A DNA stretch of 64,000 nt, taken from Chryseobacterium joostei. GTDB taxonomy: Bacteria > Bacteroidota > Bacteroidia > Flavobacteriales > Weeksellaceae. Positions 53,647 to 63,502 of this stretch are shown here, piece by piece. The stretch lies in contig NZ_CP033926.1 of the NCBI RefSeq assembly GCF_003815775.1, positions 2,728,001-2,792,000 of the forward strand, written 5' to 3'. Position numbers and translations under genes: made by a program. The notes beneath the pieces are model-generated. The model was given only the letters and a program-made list of their open reading frames with translations. It made no database searches and was not told the DNA's origin. Numbering within the stretch: the stretch's first letter is position 1; each line of letters starts with the position of its first letter.

Positions 53647-55251
53647 TTGAAGCTGTTTCTAAAAATATTTTTTGTCCTGTTCTGCGTTTTTATACAAGCG
53701 CAGAAAAAGCAGTATTGGCTCATTGATACTGAAACCAAGGTCAGAAAAAAAGTAAAAGACTCCGTGTCTGCAGTAAAATATCTGGATTCTCTGGCTCAAA
53801 GCAATTACTTCTTCACTCAGCTGAAAGATGTAAAAATAAAAGGAGACAGCACTGAAATTTTTTATGACAAAGGGAAGAATTTCAATGAAACCTATGTAAA
53901 CCTTTCCGATTCCATTGTTCAGAAGCTGAAAGTTCAGAAAGATTTTTTTACTAAAAACTTAGATTCAACAAAAAAAAGCATCAACAAAAGCTATATTGAC
54001 GAAGGGTATTCTTTCAGTAGAATTAAGTCTAAGTATAAGGGACAAAAAAATGGATTTCCGATTGTAGAACTGGACATCAATAAAAATGATAAAAGAACGA
54101 TCAACGGTTTTGTTATAAAAGGTTACGATAAGGTTCCAAAACGATTCATCAAAAATCTGGAAAAGGAATTTAAGGGTAAAAATTATGATGACAAAAACTT
54201 ATTGGCCATTAATAAGAATTTTCAAAGCCACCCTTTTGTTACGCTTGAAAGACAACCACAGACCCTGTTCACCAAAGATTCTACAAATATTTACCTGTTT
54301 TTAGAGAAAAAAAAGACCAATACCTTTGATGGGGTAATTGGTTTTGGAAATGATAAGTCTGACAAGTTTACCCTAAACGGAACCATGAATGTTAATTTCA
54401 GGAATATGTTCAACGGTTTTGAGGCGGTTAATCTTTATTGGCAGAGAAACCCTGACAAAGGGCAAACCTTTGATCTTCAGGTAGACATTCCTTACCTGTT
54501 TAAATCCAATGTGGGGATGAATACCAAGGTGAATATCTACAGGCAGGATTCTACCTTTGCCAACGTAAAGTTTCTTCCTGCTTTTTATTATCACATCAAC
54601 AACCGTAATAAGATTGGTCTTCGAGCGACTCTGGAAACCTCTACGATTATTGATTCATTGTATGTTCAGGGAAAGGATTACAACAAAAGAGGGATTGGGA
54701 TCTGGTTTGAAATGACCGAGCCTACCGATATTGATCTTTTTCTTTACAAAACAAGGATCAATGCGGGATACGATTATTTAACAACAACCTATACCAAAGG
54801 AAATATCAAGTCTACCCAAAATCAGTTTTACTTTTTTGGGGAACATAATTATCATATTTCCGGAAACCATTTCCTGAATATTAAAGGGGAAGGCGCCATG
54901 ATGGATTCTAAAATAGAATTTTCTGCCAACGAGTTGTATCGATTTGGAGGCTGGAATTCCATGCGGGGATTTAATGAAAATTCCCTCGCCGCAGATTTTT
55001 ATTATTATGGAAGCTTAGAATATCGGTACCTCATCGGCAATCAGGCTTTCTTCGACCTCTTTGGGCAATATGGACAGCTCAATAACAAATCGTTGAATGT
55101 AAAACCCAAGCTTTACAGTGTTGGGCTAGGTTTCAATTTCTTTATACCGATCGGGCTGATGAGTTTTCAGCTATCTAATGGTAACGAATTTGGAAACCCA
55201 TTCAAATTCAATGATATAAAAATCCACTGGGGTATTCTGAGCAGATTTTAA
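53647..55251 (+). CDS. Omp85-superfamily outer membrane barrel (ShlB/TamA-like)
   Basis: The 534-residue protein seems to start at TTG, because no ATG fits and the signal peptide (MKLFLKIFF...FIQAQ) begins there. An N-terminal part with a POTRA-like unit (about 135-215: INGFVIKGYDKVPKRFI) precedes a 16-strand-like barrel that includes the loop 6 motif FGGWNSMRGF (RGF) and ends in Phe. Omp85 proteins insert or export other proteins. It may export or fold a surface protein of this region; the partner is unknown. Confidence 0.8.
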   Translation: MKLFLKIFFVLFCVFIQAQKKQYWLIDTETKVRKKVKDSVSAVKYLDSLAQSNYFFTQLKDVKIKGDSTEIFYDKGKNFNETYVNLSDSIVQKLKVQKDFFTKNLDSTKKSINKSYIDEGYSFSRIKSKYKGQKNGFPIVELDINKNDKRTINGFVIKGYDKVPKRFIKNLEKEFKGKNYDDKNLLAINKNFQSHPFVTLERQPQTLFTKDSTNIYLFLEKKKTNTFDGVIGFGNDKSDKFTLNGTMNVNFRNMFNGFEAVNLYWQRNPDKGQTFDLQVDIPYLFKSNVGMNTKVNIYRQDSTFANVKFLPAFYYHINNRNKIGLRATLETSTIIDSLYVQGKDYNKRGIGIWFEMTEPTDIDLFLYKTRINAGYDYLTTTYTKGNIKSTQNQFYFFGEHNYHISGNHFLNIKGEGAMMDSKIEFSANELYRFGGWNSMRGFNENSLAADFYYYGSLEYRYLIGNQAFFDLFGQYGQLNNKSLNVKPKLYSVGLGFNFFIPIGLMSFQLSNGNEFGNPFKFNDIKIHWGILSRF

Positions 55252-55297
55252 ATTGCCCGAATTTATATTATTCTTCACCAACAATTTTTTCAACCAC

Positions 55298-55341
55298 AAA
55301 AGGCACAAAAGCTATTTTAATACTAAAGTTTTGTGACTTTT
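55298..55341. repeat. 13-bp inverted repeat in the 55.3-kb intergenic region
   Basis: AAAAGGCACAAAA (55298-55310) pairs with TTTTGTGACTTTT (55329-55341) with one mismatch; spacer 18 nt. It lies 46 nt after the Omp85 gene. It may act as a weak terminator or be a copy of a dispersed repeat. Confidence 0.45.
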
Positions 55342-55488
55342 ACTGTTTATATAGTTTATAATAAAGCAAAAACACCTATACAAAAGCTCGTTTCAATTTT
55401 ACCATTTCATTAATTATTTATGTTAAAAAATATATAAATCGTATTTTTATTTTAATATGATCGTAAAGTATAGGTAATAATGCCCAGC

Positions 55489-55496
55489 TAAATTTG
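55489..55496 (+). promoter_or_regulatory. Bacteroidota -7 box TAAATTTG
   Basis: Exact consensus, ending 12 nt before the SusC ATG at 55509. Its TTG is in frame with the gene and could be mistaken for a start. Confidence 0.6.
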
Positions 55497-55508
55497 CATT
55501 CAAAAAAA

Positions 55509-58500
55509 ATGAAGAAAGCTTTAGCTACATTTGCAGTTTTTTTACTTCCCTTATATATTACGGCTCAGGAAATTAACATTTCCGGAAATGTAAAATCCGA
55601 AAACGGCGCCAGTGTCTCGGGTGTAAATATCACCGACAAAAACACAGGAAAGACCGCCATGACTGATGAAAATGGGAATTTTACCATTTCAGCCAATCCA
55701 AAAGACATTCTGGAATTTTTTTCACCTGATTTTTCTGTTTACACCGTAGAAGTTTCTTCAAAAAAGGAGTATTCCGTTGTCTTAAGGAAGACCAATGAAA
55801 AGCAAATTGAAGGAGTTGTCATTACTGCCTTGGGGATTGCTAAAAAGAAAGAAAAGATTGGATATTCTACACAGGAGGTAGGAACCAAACAGTTTGAAAC
55901 CATTACTACGCCAAGTATAGGGAATCTATTCTCAGGACAGGTAGCTGGTCTTAATGTTTCCAATCCAACGGGAATGCAGCAGGCACCACAGTTTACATTG
56001 AGAGGAAACTCTAATTTGGTTTTTGTAATTGATGGTGTAATTGTAGAAAAGGAAGTTTTTCAAAATCTGGATCCTAACAATATAGAAAACATCAACGTAC
56101 TGAAAGGGGCTCCGGCTTCTGCTCTATATGGTTCAAGAGGTAGATATGGAGCTATTCTGATCACTACAAAAAGTGCCAAGAAGAAAGGATTCTCTGTTGA
56201 ATTCTCTCAAAACACTATGATTACAGGAGGGTTTACCAATCTTCCAAAGACTCAAACAGAATATGGTAACGGATCCCACGGAAAATATGAGTTCTGGGAC
56301 GGCGCCGATGGTGGAGTGAATGATGGGGATATGATCTGGGGACCAAAGTTCGTTCCGGGACTGAAGATCGCACAATGGAACAGCCCTATCAGAGATAAAG
56401 TAACAGGACAAATCACGCCTTGGTATGGAGCTGTTACAGGAACTCAGTATAATGATAAATCAAGATACGAAAGGGTTCCGATTGACTGGAAATATCATGA
56501 TAACCTAGATACATTTTTGAAACCTGCGGTTATCAATAACAATAATTTCGCAATCAGTTATAGGAATAATAAGGACATATACAGGCTTTCCGGAAACTTC
56601 ATGAATTATGATGACAGGGTTCCTAATTCTTATCTTCAGAAATATGGGGTGAATTTCTCTTCTGAAAATCACTTGGGAGATAAGTTTGTATTTGATACGA
56701 AGTTCAACTTCAATCAGGCCTTTACTCCCAATGTTCCCAATTACGACTACAACCCCAGCGGACACATGTACACGATCCTGATCTGGATGGGTGGCGATGT
56801 AGATGGAAATGCACTAAGAAACCATATGTGGGTTCCCGGAAAAGAAGGAACTTCACAAGCCAACTGGAACTATGCATGGTACAACAACCCTTGGTTTGGT
56901 GCTGAATACTATAAAAATCAAAACAGAACCAATATTATCAATGCACAGGCCGGACTGGAATATAAAGCCACTAAGGATTTTTCTGTAAAGGGTAAAGCAT
57001 CCATTGTAGAAAATCACAGTAAGACGGAAACTTTCAGCCCTTATTCTTATTTCAACTACAGTGCGCCAAGAAGTGGAGGATATATATTGAAGGATGTAAA
57101 AACCTGGAATCTCAACTATGATGTATTAGCTACCTATAAGAAAAAAATATCTGAAAATTTCGACTTTACCATCAATGCCGGAGGTTCTACATTTTACTAC
57201 AAAAACAACAATAATGAAACCTCTACAGATGGCTTGAAGATTCCTGAAGTCTATACAATGGAAAACTCTATCGGAGCAATCAAAAAATATACTTATCTAA
57301 AGGAAAAGCTGATCTACAGTGCCTATTCTACAATTGATATTGGATTATACAATGCTTTCTTTATCAATATTTCCGGACGTAACGACTGGTCTTCTACATT
57401 ACCTAAAGCCAACAGATCTTATTTCTATCCGTCTGCGTCCGTAAGTGCTGTAATTTCCAATCTGGTAAAGCTTCCGGAGTCTATCAATATGCTAAAACTT
57501 TCTGCTTCATGGGCAAAAGTAGCTTATGACTTCCAGCCTTATTCAATCAGAAATTATTATCTGAATAATAAAGGGATTACTTTTAATGGCAGCCCTACTT
57601 ATTATTATCCAACAATTCTGAATGTTGAAAACTCCTTAAAACCAGAACAGACAAAGTCTTATGAGTTGGGATTAAGTGCCGGTTTCCTTAATAACAGAAT
57701 TACGTTGGACGCCACCTACTTCAGTACCTTGGATTACAACAATATCCTTGAATTTCCGAGTGCTGAATCATCTGGCTTCATTTCCCAGTATGTAAACGGG
57801 AATGAGTATACTACAAAAGGATTCGAAATTTCCCTTGGATTGGTTCCTGTAAAAACATCTGATTTTACATGGAAAACTTTAATCAACTGGAGTACATACG
57901 AACAAAAGCTGACTTCTATTTATGATAATATGCCCAACTACAAGAATATCAAGTTAGGTGAAAGAATGGACAGCTACTATGATTATACATGGCAAAAATC
58001 TCCGGATGGAAAAGTAATTCTGGATGCTAAATCAGGAATGCCAACCAGAGCAAATGCACCAAGCAACCTGGGACATTTCAATCCGGACTGGACTTTTGGC
58101 TTTAACAACAGCTTCAAATATAAAAAGTTATCTCTAAATATCGGAATTGATGGAAGCATCGGTGGTATTATGAGATCTCAGGTAGTTGAAAAAATGTGGT
58201 GGGGCGGGAAACATCCTAATTCTGTAGCCTACAGAGATCTTGAATATGCTAACCCAGGAAGTTATTATTTTGTACCGGATGGGGTAAACTACAATCCTAC
58301 TACAGGGCTTTATACTCCACACACAAAGGCCATCAGCTTCCAGGACTGGGCACAAAATTATCCTTATCAGGCAAGGGTAACACAGGATGAAAGTGAAGAA
58401 TTTGCAAATGTTTTCGACAGAACATTCATCAAGCTAAGATCTGTAGTATTAGAATACAATTTCTCTTCTTTATTGAATCCAAAGGGAATGATCAAAGGTT

Positions 58501-58667
58501 TTACCGCAAATATTTCTGCCTACAACCTTGCCATGTGGAAGAAATCCAAGAATCTATATTCTGATCCTGACTTCCAAATCAGATCGGGAAGAACGGGTGA
58601 CATCACGAATGATATTCAGGATCCATCAAGCAGATGGTTTGGAATAGGATTCAATCTTAAGTTTTAA
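55509..58667 (+). CDS. SusC/RagA-family TonB-dependent outer membrane transporter (second)
   Basis: With the ATG at 55509 the protein has 1052 residues: signal peptide ending YITAQ, a CarboxypepD_reg-like domain (about 20-95, GNVKSENGASVSGVNI), a TonB-box region (EGVVITALGIAKKKE), plug (GLNVSNPTG, LRGNSNLVFVIDGV, NVLKGAPASALYGSRG) and barrel ending in LKF. It differs from the first SusC of the window in keeping the N-terminal domain, and the two are not close copies. SusD follows after 19 nt, and a phospholipase C gene comes next. Confidence 0.92.
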   Translation: MKKALATFAVFLLPLYITAQEINISGNVKSENGASVSGVNITDKNTGKTAMTDENGNFTISANPKDILEFFSPDFSVYTVEVSSKKEYSVVLRKTNEKQIEGVVITALGIAKKKEKIGYSTQEVGTKQFETITTPSIGNLFSGQVAGLNVSNPTGMQQAPQFTLRGNSNLVFVIDGVIVEKEVFQNLDPNNIENINVLKGAPASALYGSRGRYGAILITTKSAKKKGFSVEFSQNTMITGGFTNLPKTQTEYGNGSHGKYEFWDGADGGVNDGDMIWGPKFVPGLKIAQWNSPIRDKVTGQITPWYGAVTGTQYNDKSRYERVPIDWKYHDNLDTFLKPAVINNNNFAISYRNNKDIYRLSGNFMNYDDRVPNSYLQKYGVNFSSENHLGDKFVFDTKFNFNQAFTPNVPNYDYNPSGHMYTILIWMGGDVDGNALRNHMWVPGKEGTSQANWNYAWYNNPWFGAEYYKNQNRTNIINAQAGLEYKATKDFSVKGKASIVENHSKTETFSPYSYFNYSAPRSGGYILKDVKTWNLNYDVLATYKKKISENFDFTINAGGSTFYYKNNNNETSTDGLKIPEVYTMENSIGAIKKYTYLKEKLIYSAYSTIDIGLYNAFFINISGRNDWSSTLPKANRSYFYPSASVSAVISNLVKLPESINMLKLSASWAKVAYDFQPYSIRNYYLNNKGITFNGSPTYYYPTILNVENSLKPEQTKSYELGLSAGFLNNRITLDATYFSTLDYNNILEFPSAESSGFISQYVNGNEYTTKGFEISLGLVPVKTSDFTWKTLINWSTYEQKLTSIYDNMPNYKNIKLGERMDSYYDYTWQKSPDGKVILDAKSGMPTRANAPSNLGHFNPDWTFGFNNSFKYKKLSLNIGIDGSIGGIMRSQVVEKMWWGGKHPNSVAYRDLEYANPGSYYFVPDGVNYNPTTGLYTPHTKAISFQDWAQNYPYQARVTQDESEEFANVFDRTFIKLRSVVLEYNFSSLLNPKGMIKGFTANISAYNLAMWKKSKNLYSDPDFQIRSGRTGDITNDIQDPSSRWFGIGFNLKF

Positions 58668-58686
58668 TTAAAAGTACGTCTATACA

Positions 58687-60207
58687 ATGAAAAATAATAT
58701 AAATGTAATTGCCAGAGCAAGACAAACTGCAAAGTGGTTCAATATAAAATCTATACTTCTTGCAGGAGCATTAGCATTAACTTCGTGCGAATCTAGTCTG
58801 GATACCATCAATGAAAATCCAAATGACCCAGCCAGTATTGATCCTAAATATCTTTTAACGTTTGTTTCAAAATATACTTTTCAGGTAGATGGTGATAATA
58901 TGTATGCTTCCAGAATGATGATTGGTACAGATGGTGAAAACACGTATCAGTATATGAAATGGAATGATGCTTCTTTCGAGGTTTATACCAAAGGCCTTTT
59001 GAATACAGGAAAAATGATTCAGGAAGCGGAGAAGATCAATAATAAAAATTATATCGCCATCGGTAAGTTTTTCAGGGCTTATCATTTCTTCAACATAAGC
59101 CTAAAGGTAGGAAGTGCGCCCTATTCTGAAGCGGCAAAGGGTGAATCCGGAATTACACAACCCAAGTACGATACTCAGGATGCTATTATGTCCGGAATCT
59201 TATCAGAATTAAAGGAAGCTAATGATCTGATCAATACCAATGATAAAATTGAGGGAGACATTGTTTTCGGTGGTGATGCTTTAAAATGGAAAAAACTGAT
59301 CAATTCTTTCCGTTTGAAAATACTGATTACTTTATCTAAAAAAACAACAGTTGGAAGCTATAATATTGCAACAGAATTTGCAGCCATTGCAGCCAGCCAG
59401 CCTTTGATGACTTCTATTTCAGATAACGGAGAACTTAAATTTGCCGATGCTGCAGACAGCAGATATAGCATGTTCAACAACAGTGGTTATGGATCTAGTT
59501 TATACATGGCTGATTATTTCATTAATCTATTTAAAGACAGACATGATCCTCGTTTATTCACATTTGCAGCACAAACTACCGGTGCCAAAGAAGCCGGAAA
59601 AGCGATTACAGATTTCACAGGATACAATGGAGGAAATCCTACATCACCCTACTCTGATAATGCCGCGTTAATCACAGCGAAAAATATTTCTAAGGTAAAT
59701 GATCGTTTTTATAAAGATGCTACCAACGAACCAGCATCAGTATTAAGCTATTCAGAATTAGAATTTATTTTAGCAGAAGCAGCTGCCAGAGGATGGATTT
59801 CCGGATCTGCAAAAACACATTACGATAATGCGATCAAGGCAAGCTTTACTTTCTATCAAACATATGTAAAAAACCCTGGGCAATATTTCACAGGTTTTGA
59901 TGTAAACCAATACCTTACAACTCCTTTGGTAGTATATAATAATTCTGCCCCATTAGAAACTCAAGTGGAAAAAATCATCACTCAAAAGTACATGACCATG
60001 TTCCATCAGGCCCAGTGGACTTCTTATTATGATTATTTAAGAACAGGATATCCAAATTATCCTTTAAAGGCAGGAGTTCCGGCACCATTCAGATTTAGAT
60101 ATCCTCAATCAGAATACAGCTATAACAACGCGAACTTAAAGGCAGCACTTACCACTCAGTATGGGGGAAATGATAATATTAACTCTAAACCTTGGTGGCT
60201 ACAGTAG
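58687..60207 (+). CDS. SusD-like outer membrane lipoprotein (SusD-like 2 type)
   Basis: The 506-residue protein has a long n-region and a lipobox (ALTSC, Cys at about 35). The pattern SLDTINENPNDPASIDPKYLL, AYHFFNISLKVGSAPYSEA and ELEFILAEAAARGWI fits the second SusD-like family often paired with SusC-like channels of the OmpW/RagA type. It likely captures substrate for the SusC 19 nt upstream. The next gene encodes a phosphocholine-type phospholipase C, so a lipid head group or its product is a fair guess at substrate. Confidence 0.88.
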   Translation: MKNNINVIARARQTAKWFNIKSILLAGALALTSCESSLDTINENPNDPASIDPKYLLTFVSKYTFQVDGDNMYASRMMIGTDGENTYQYMKWNDASFEVYTKGLLNTGKMIQEAEKINNKNYIAIGKFFRAYHFFNISLKVGSAPYSEAAKGESGITQPKYDTQDAIMSGILSELKEANDLINTNDKIEGDIVFGGDALKWKKLINSFRLKILITLSKKTTVGSYNIATEFAAIAASQPLMTSISDNGELKFADAADSRYSMFNNSGYGSSLYMADYFINLFKDRHDPRLFTFAAQTTGAKEAGKAITDFTGYNGGNPTSPYSDNAALITAKNISKVNDRFYKDATNEPASVLSYSELEFILAEAAARGWISGSAKTHYDNAIKASFTFYQTYVKNPGQYFTGFDVNQYLTTPLVVYNNSAPLETQVEKIITQKYMTMFHQAQWTSYYDYLRTGYPNYPLKAGVPAPFRFRYPQSEYSYNNANLKAALTTQYGGNDNINSKPWWLQ

Positions 60208-60232
60208 AAATCTGATTTATTTTAAACAAAAC

Positions 60233-60276
60233 AAAGAAATCGCAAGAAAATCCTATTAACTTGCGGTTTCTTTCTT
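60233..60276 (+). terminator. Terminator or attenuator hairpin between SusD and phospholipase C
   Basis: A 14-bp stem (AAAGAAATCGCAAG with CTTGCGGTTTCTTT, one wobble) around a 13-nt loop, with a T-rich exit. Only 14 nt remain before the phospholipase ATG, too few for another promoter, so read-through must occur. Confidence 0.65.
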
Positions 60277-60289
60277 ATTACGACTGAAC

Positions 60290-62638
60290 ATGGACAGAAG
60301 AGAATTTTTAGAAAAATCAAGTATTTTATTAGCCGGACTAGGAACTTCAAGTGTTCTTCATCCTGCAATCTTAAAGGCCCTAGCTATTGATCCGGCCGCA
60401 CAATCTACTTTTTATGATGCTGAGCATGTGGTTATCCTAATGCAGGAAAACCGTTCATTCGATCATGCTTTTGGTGCCTTAAAAGGAGTGAGAGGTTTTC
60501 TAGATAAAAGAGCTTTTGTAAAACAGGATGGGCATTCTGTTTTCTTTCAAAAGGAAAATAGTGGAAAATATGCCTCACCGGCTCGTTTGGATCTTAGAAA
60601 CACCAAGTCTACATGGATGAGCTCGCTTCCCCATTCTTGGGAAAACCAACAACACGCATTGAATAAAGGAAAATATGACCAGTGGCTTCAGGCAAAGGCT
60701 TCCGGAAATAAGGATTATAAAAATATTCCGCTTACTCTAGGATATTACAACCGTGAAGATCTTCCCTTTTATTATCAAATGGCGGATGCTTTTACCATAT
60801 TTGACCAATATTTCTGTTCTTCACTTACGGGAACCACCCCCAACAGATTATTTCTTTGGTCCGGAACTTTAAGAGAGCAGCAAAACGGTAAATCAAAGGC
60901 CAATGTTGTTAATGATGATATTGATTATGATAAAGCCAGACAGGCAAAATGGAAGAGTTTCCCTGAGATTTTAGAAGAGCAAAACGTATCATGGCGTATC
61001 TACCAAAATGAAATCAGCCTGCCGAAAGGAATGTCCGGAGAGCAGGAAGCATGGCTAAGCAACTTTACAGACAACCCGATTGAGTGGTTTTCAAAATATA
61101 ATGTAAAATTTTCAAAGGGATATTACGAGAATATTCCCAAAATGATTGCTTCACTGAAACAGGAAATCGTACAAAACCCTACCCGAAAAGAAAGACTGGA
61201 AGCAATCATTTCTGAACTTCAGGAAGATCAGGTAACCTATCATCCGGATAATTATTCAAAGCTGTCACAACAGGAGAAAAACCTCCATGAAAATGCCTTC
61301 ACTACCAACTCAAATGATCCCGATTATCACAATCTGGAAATTGGTAAAGATGAAAACGGAGAAAGACTGGTCGTTCCGAAGGGTGATGTTTTGTTTCAGT
61401 TCCGTAAGGATGTGGAAGAGAAAAAGCTTCCGTTGGTTTCCTGGCTGGTGGCGCCCGAACATTTCTCTGATCATCCTGGTTCCCCTTGGTATGGAGCATG
61501 GTATATTTCTGAGGTTTTAAATATTCTGACTAAAGATCCTGAAACGTGGAAAAAAACTATTTTTATTATCAATTATGATGAAAATGACGGTTATTTTGAC
61601 CACGTGATCCCTTTTGCTCCTCCTTTGAACCCAAGTCAACCAGTTGATATAAACGGAAAAGATGGAGTTGAATATGTGGACAAGTCACAGGAATATATGT
61701 CTGATCCTACCTTAAAGGATTATGAAAAAACAGAAGGAACTGTTGGCCTTGGCTACAGGGTTCCAATGATTATTGCATCTCCATGGACTAAGGGAGGCTT
61801 TGTCAACTCTGAGGTTTCAGATCATACCTCTGTGCTGCAGTTTCTGGAGAAATTTATCATGAAGAAGTTTAATAAAAATGTTCATGTGGATAATATCAGC
61901 GACTGGAGAAGAGCTGTTTGCGGAGATTTGACTTCTGCTTTCAACACACCAAATGTAAAGGCTCCACAAATGGATTATCTGGATCAAAAGGATTTTGCGA
62001 AAACCATTAATGCTGCCAAAAACAAACCTGTTCCCCAACTGAAATGGTATTCTGAAAATGAGCTTAATAACAGTCTGCTTGATATTCAGGAAAAGGGAAT
62101 GAAACCATCCAATCCGCTTCCTTATGATTTCTATGTGAATTTGGATGGAGATAAGATTAAGATGACCAATGTAAAGGAAAACGGGGTTCCGCTTCATCTT
62201 TATAATAGAACACAGTTGAACAGTAATAACTATTATTTTTCCTATGCATTATACTCCAAGCAGGAATTATCACATCCCGTGGTACAGTCCGGAACATATG
62301 ATTATGAAGTATTTGGTCCTAATGGCTTTTTCCGAAAGTTCAAGGGAACCCAAAAACCGGAAATTGAGGCTATTCTGATTAATAACAGTTCAAAAAGCCA
62401 GGTTGAATTAATCTTTAAGAATCATAAAAAAAGTAATATCAATCTAACGCTGGAAAACCTGTATGAGAGAAGTAAAAAAACGATATCTGTACAGAAGCCT
62501 GAAGAGAAAATAATGATTGATCTTAGTAAATACAAGGGTTGGTACGACCTTAAAGTCACTCTTGAAAATCATATCTGGCATTTTGCAGGCAGAATAGAAA
62601 CAGGTAAAGTTTCTGTTTCGGACCCTCATTGGGCTTAG
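60290..62638 (+). CDS. Phosphocholine-type phospholipase C, Tat exported
   Basis: The 782-residue protein starts with a twin-arginine signal (DRREFLEKSSILLAG) and belongs to the non-haemolytic phospholipase C/acid phosphatase family: VVILMQENRSFDHAFG (about 48-63), FCSSLTGTTPNRLFLWSGT, YDENDGYFDHVIPFAPP (about 425-445), SPWTKGGFV and SDHTSVLQFLE. Two C-terminal beta domains (about 585-782) match the family layout. It should split phosphatidylcholine or sphingomyelin into lipid and phosphocholine outside the cytoplasm. It closes the SusC-SusD-PLC gene set. Confidence 0.92.
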   Translation: MDRREFLEKSSILLAGLGTSSVLHPAILKALAIDPAAQSTFYDAEHVVILMQENRSFDHAFGALKGVRGFLDKRAFVKQDGHSVFFQKENSGKYASPARLDLRNTKSTWMSSLPHSWENQQHALNKGKYDQWLQAKASGNKDYKNIPLTLGYYNREDLPFYYQMADAFTIFDQYFCSSLTGTTPNRLFLWSGTLREQQNGKSKANVVNDDIDYDKARQAKWKSFPEILEEQNVSWRIYQNEISLPKGMSGEQEAWLSNFTDNPIEWFSKYNVKFSKGYYENIPKMIASLKQEIVQNPTRKERLEAIISELQEDQVTYHPDNYSKLSQQEKNLHENAFTTNSNDPDYHNLEIGKDENGERLVVPKGDVLFQFRKDVEEKKLPLVSWLVAPEHFSDHPGSPWYGAWYISEVLNILTKDPETWKKTIFIINYDENDGYFDHVIPFAPPLNPSQPVDINGKDGVEYVDKSQEYMSDPTLKDYEKTEGTVGLGYRVPMIIASPWTKGGFVNSEVSDHTSVLQFLEKFIMKKFNKNVHVDNISDWRRAVCGDLTSAFNTPNVKAPQMDYLDQKDFAKTINAAKNKPVPQLKWYSENELNNSLLDIQEKGMKPSNPLPYDFYVNLDGDKIKMTNVKENGVPLHLYNRTQLNSNNYYFSYALYSKQELSHPVVQSGTYDYEVFGPNGFFRKFKGTQKPEIEAILINNSSKSQVELIFKNHKKSNINLTLENLYERSKKTISVQKPEEKIMIDLSKYKGWYDLKVTLENHIWHFAGRIETGKVSVSDPHWA

Positions 62639-62661
62639 AGTTATTTCAATAAAGACTAAAG

Positions 62662-62689
62662 ATCCTGTACGTTCAGTACAGGATTTTTC
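62662..62689 (+). terminator. Rho-independent terminator
   Basis: A 9-bp perfect stem ATCCTGTAC/GTACAGGAT with a 5-nt loop and a T tract, after the phospholipase C gene. Confidence 0.9.
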
Positions 62690-62821
62690 ATTTCCAAATA
62701 TATAATAATTCACAATTATAATGCATTAAAAAAATCAAATAATCAACAATATAAAAATTATAATATATTTTTTTCATAATATGTTGAATTTTGTTATATT
62801 CACTTAACTAATTATAGCATC

Positions 62822-63400
62822 ATGAAAAAATTAAACTTAACGATCGCAATGTCACTATTTGCAGTTGCTGCATCTACAAATTTAAGCGCGCAGGATACCA
62901 ATACAGACAACCATACAGTCACAATTTCTATCCCTGAAGTTGCTTTGGTAGATATTGAACCTGCGGCCACAAAAAATATTACCCTTGGATTTACAGCTCC
63001 TACAGAAGCCGGGAATCCTATTATTCCAGCTACGGCCAATACTACCTTATGGCTTAATTATTCTTCCATCAAATCTGTTGCAGATCCTACCCGTAATGTA
63101 AGTGTAAGCATGAATGCTATCATCCCTGGAGTTGATCTTCATGTAACTGCTGCTGCAGCTACCGGATCCGGAGCTGGTACATTAGGAACATCCGCAGGTC
63201 TATTGACTTTAAGTGCTGCCGGCCAAACGATTATTTCAGGTATCGGAAGTGCTTATACAGGAAATGGTGCCAATAACGGACACAACCTTACGTATGCTCT
63301 TGCTGCGGGAAGCGGCCCTGGAGGGGTGGCAGCTTACGCAGATTTACAGGCAACAGCCACTACAGTAGCTACCGTTACGTATACAATATCAGATAATTAG
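62822..63400 (+). CDS. Secreted Ala/Thr-rich beta protein of unknown function
   Basis: The 192-residue protein has a signal peptide ending LSAQ and a body rich in Thr, Ala, Gly and Val with almost no charge after residue 50 (HTVTISIPEVALVDIEP; ATATTVATVTYTISDN). Composition and strand pattern resemble fimbrial or WxL-type surface subunits, but I recognise no named family. The next gene encodes an Ig-like exported protein, so the two may form a small surface system (inference). Confidence 0.6.
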   Translation: MKKLNLTIAMSLFAVAASTNLSAQDTNTDNHTVTISIPEVALVDIEPAATKNITLGFTAPTEAGNPIIPATANTTLWLNYSSIKSVADPTRNVSVSMNAIIPGVDLHVTAAAATGSGAGTLGTSAGLLTLSAAGQTIISGIGSAYTGNGANNGHNLTYALAAGSGPGGVAAYADLQATATTVATVTYTISDN

Positions 63401-63436
63401 AATTTAAATAAAATTCTTTTCTGCATTCAAAAACAA

Positions 63437-63461
63437 GAAGAAGCTGGCATTCAGTTTCTTC
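63437..63461 (+). terminator. Hairpin between the two last genes
   Basis: A 10-bp stem with one wobble (GAAGAAGCTG/CAGTTTCTTC). The T tract is poor, so it may be an intercistronic structure or a weak terminator. Confidence 0.4.
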
Positions 63462-63502
63462 CTGCTTTTGTATTATTAATGATTAACTCCAAACTTTAAA
63501 TA

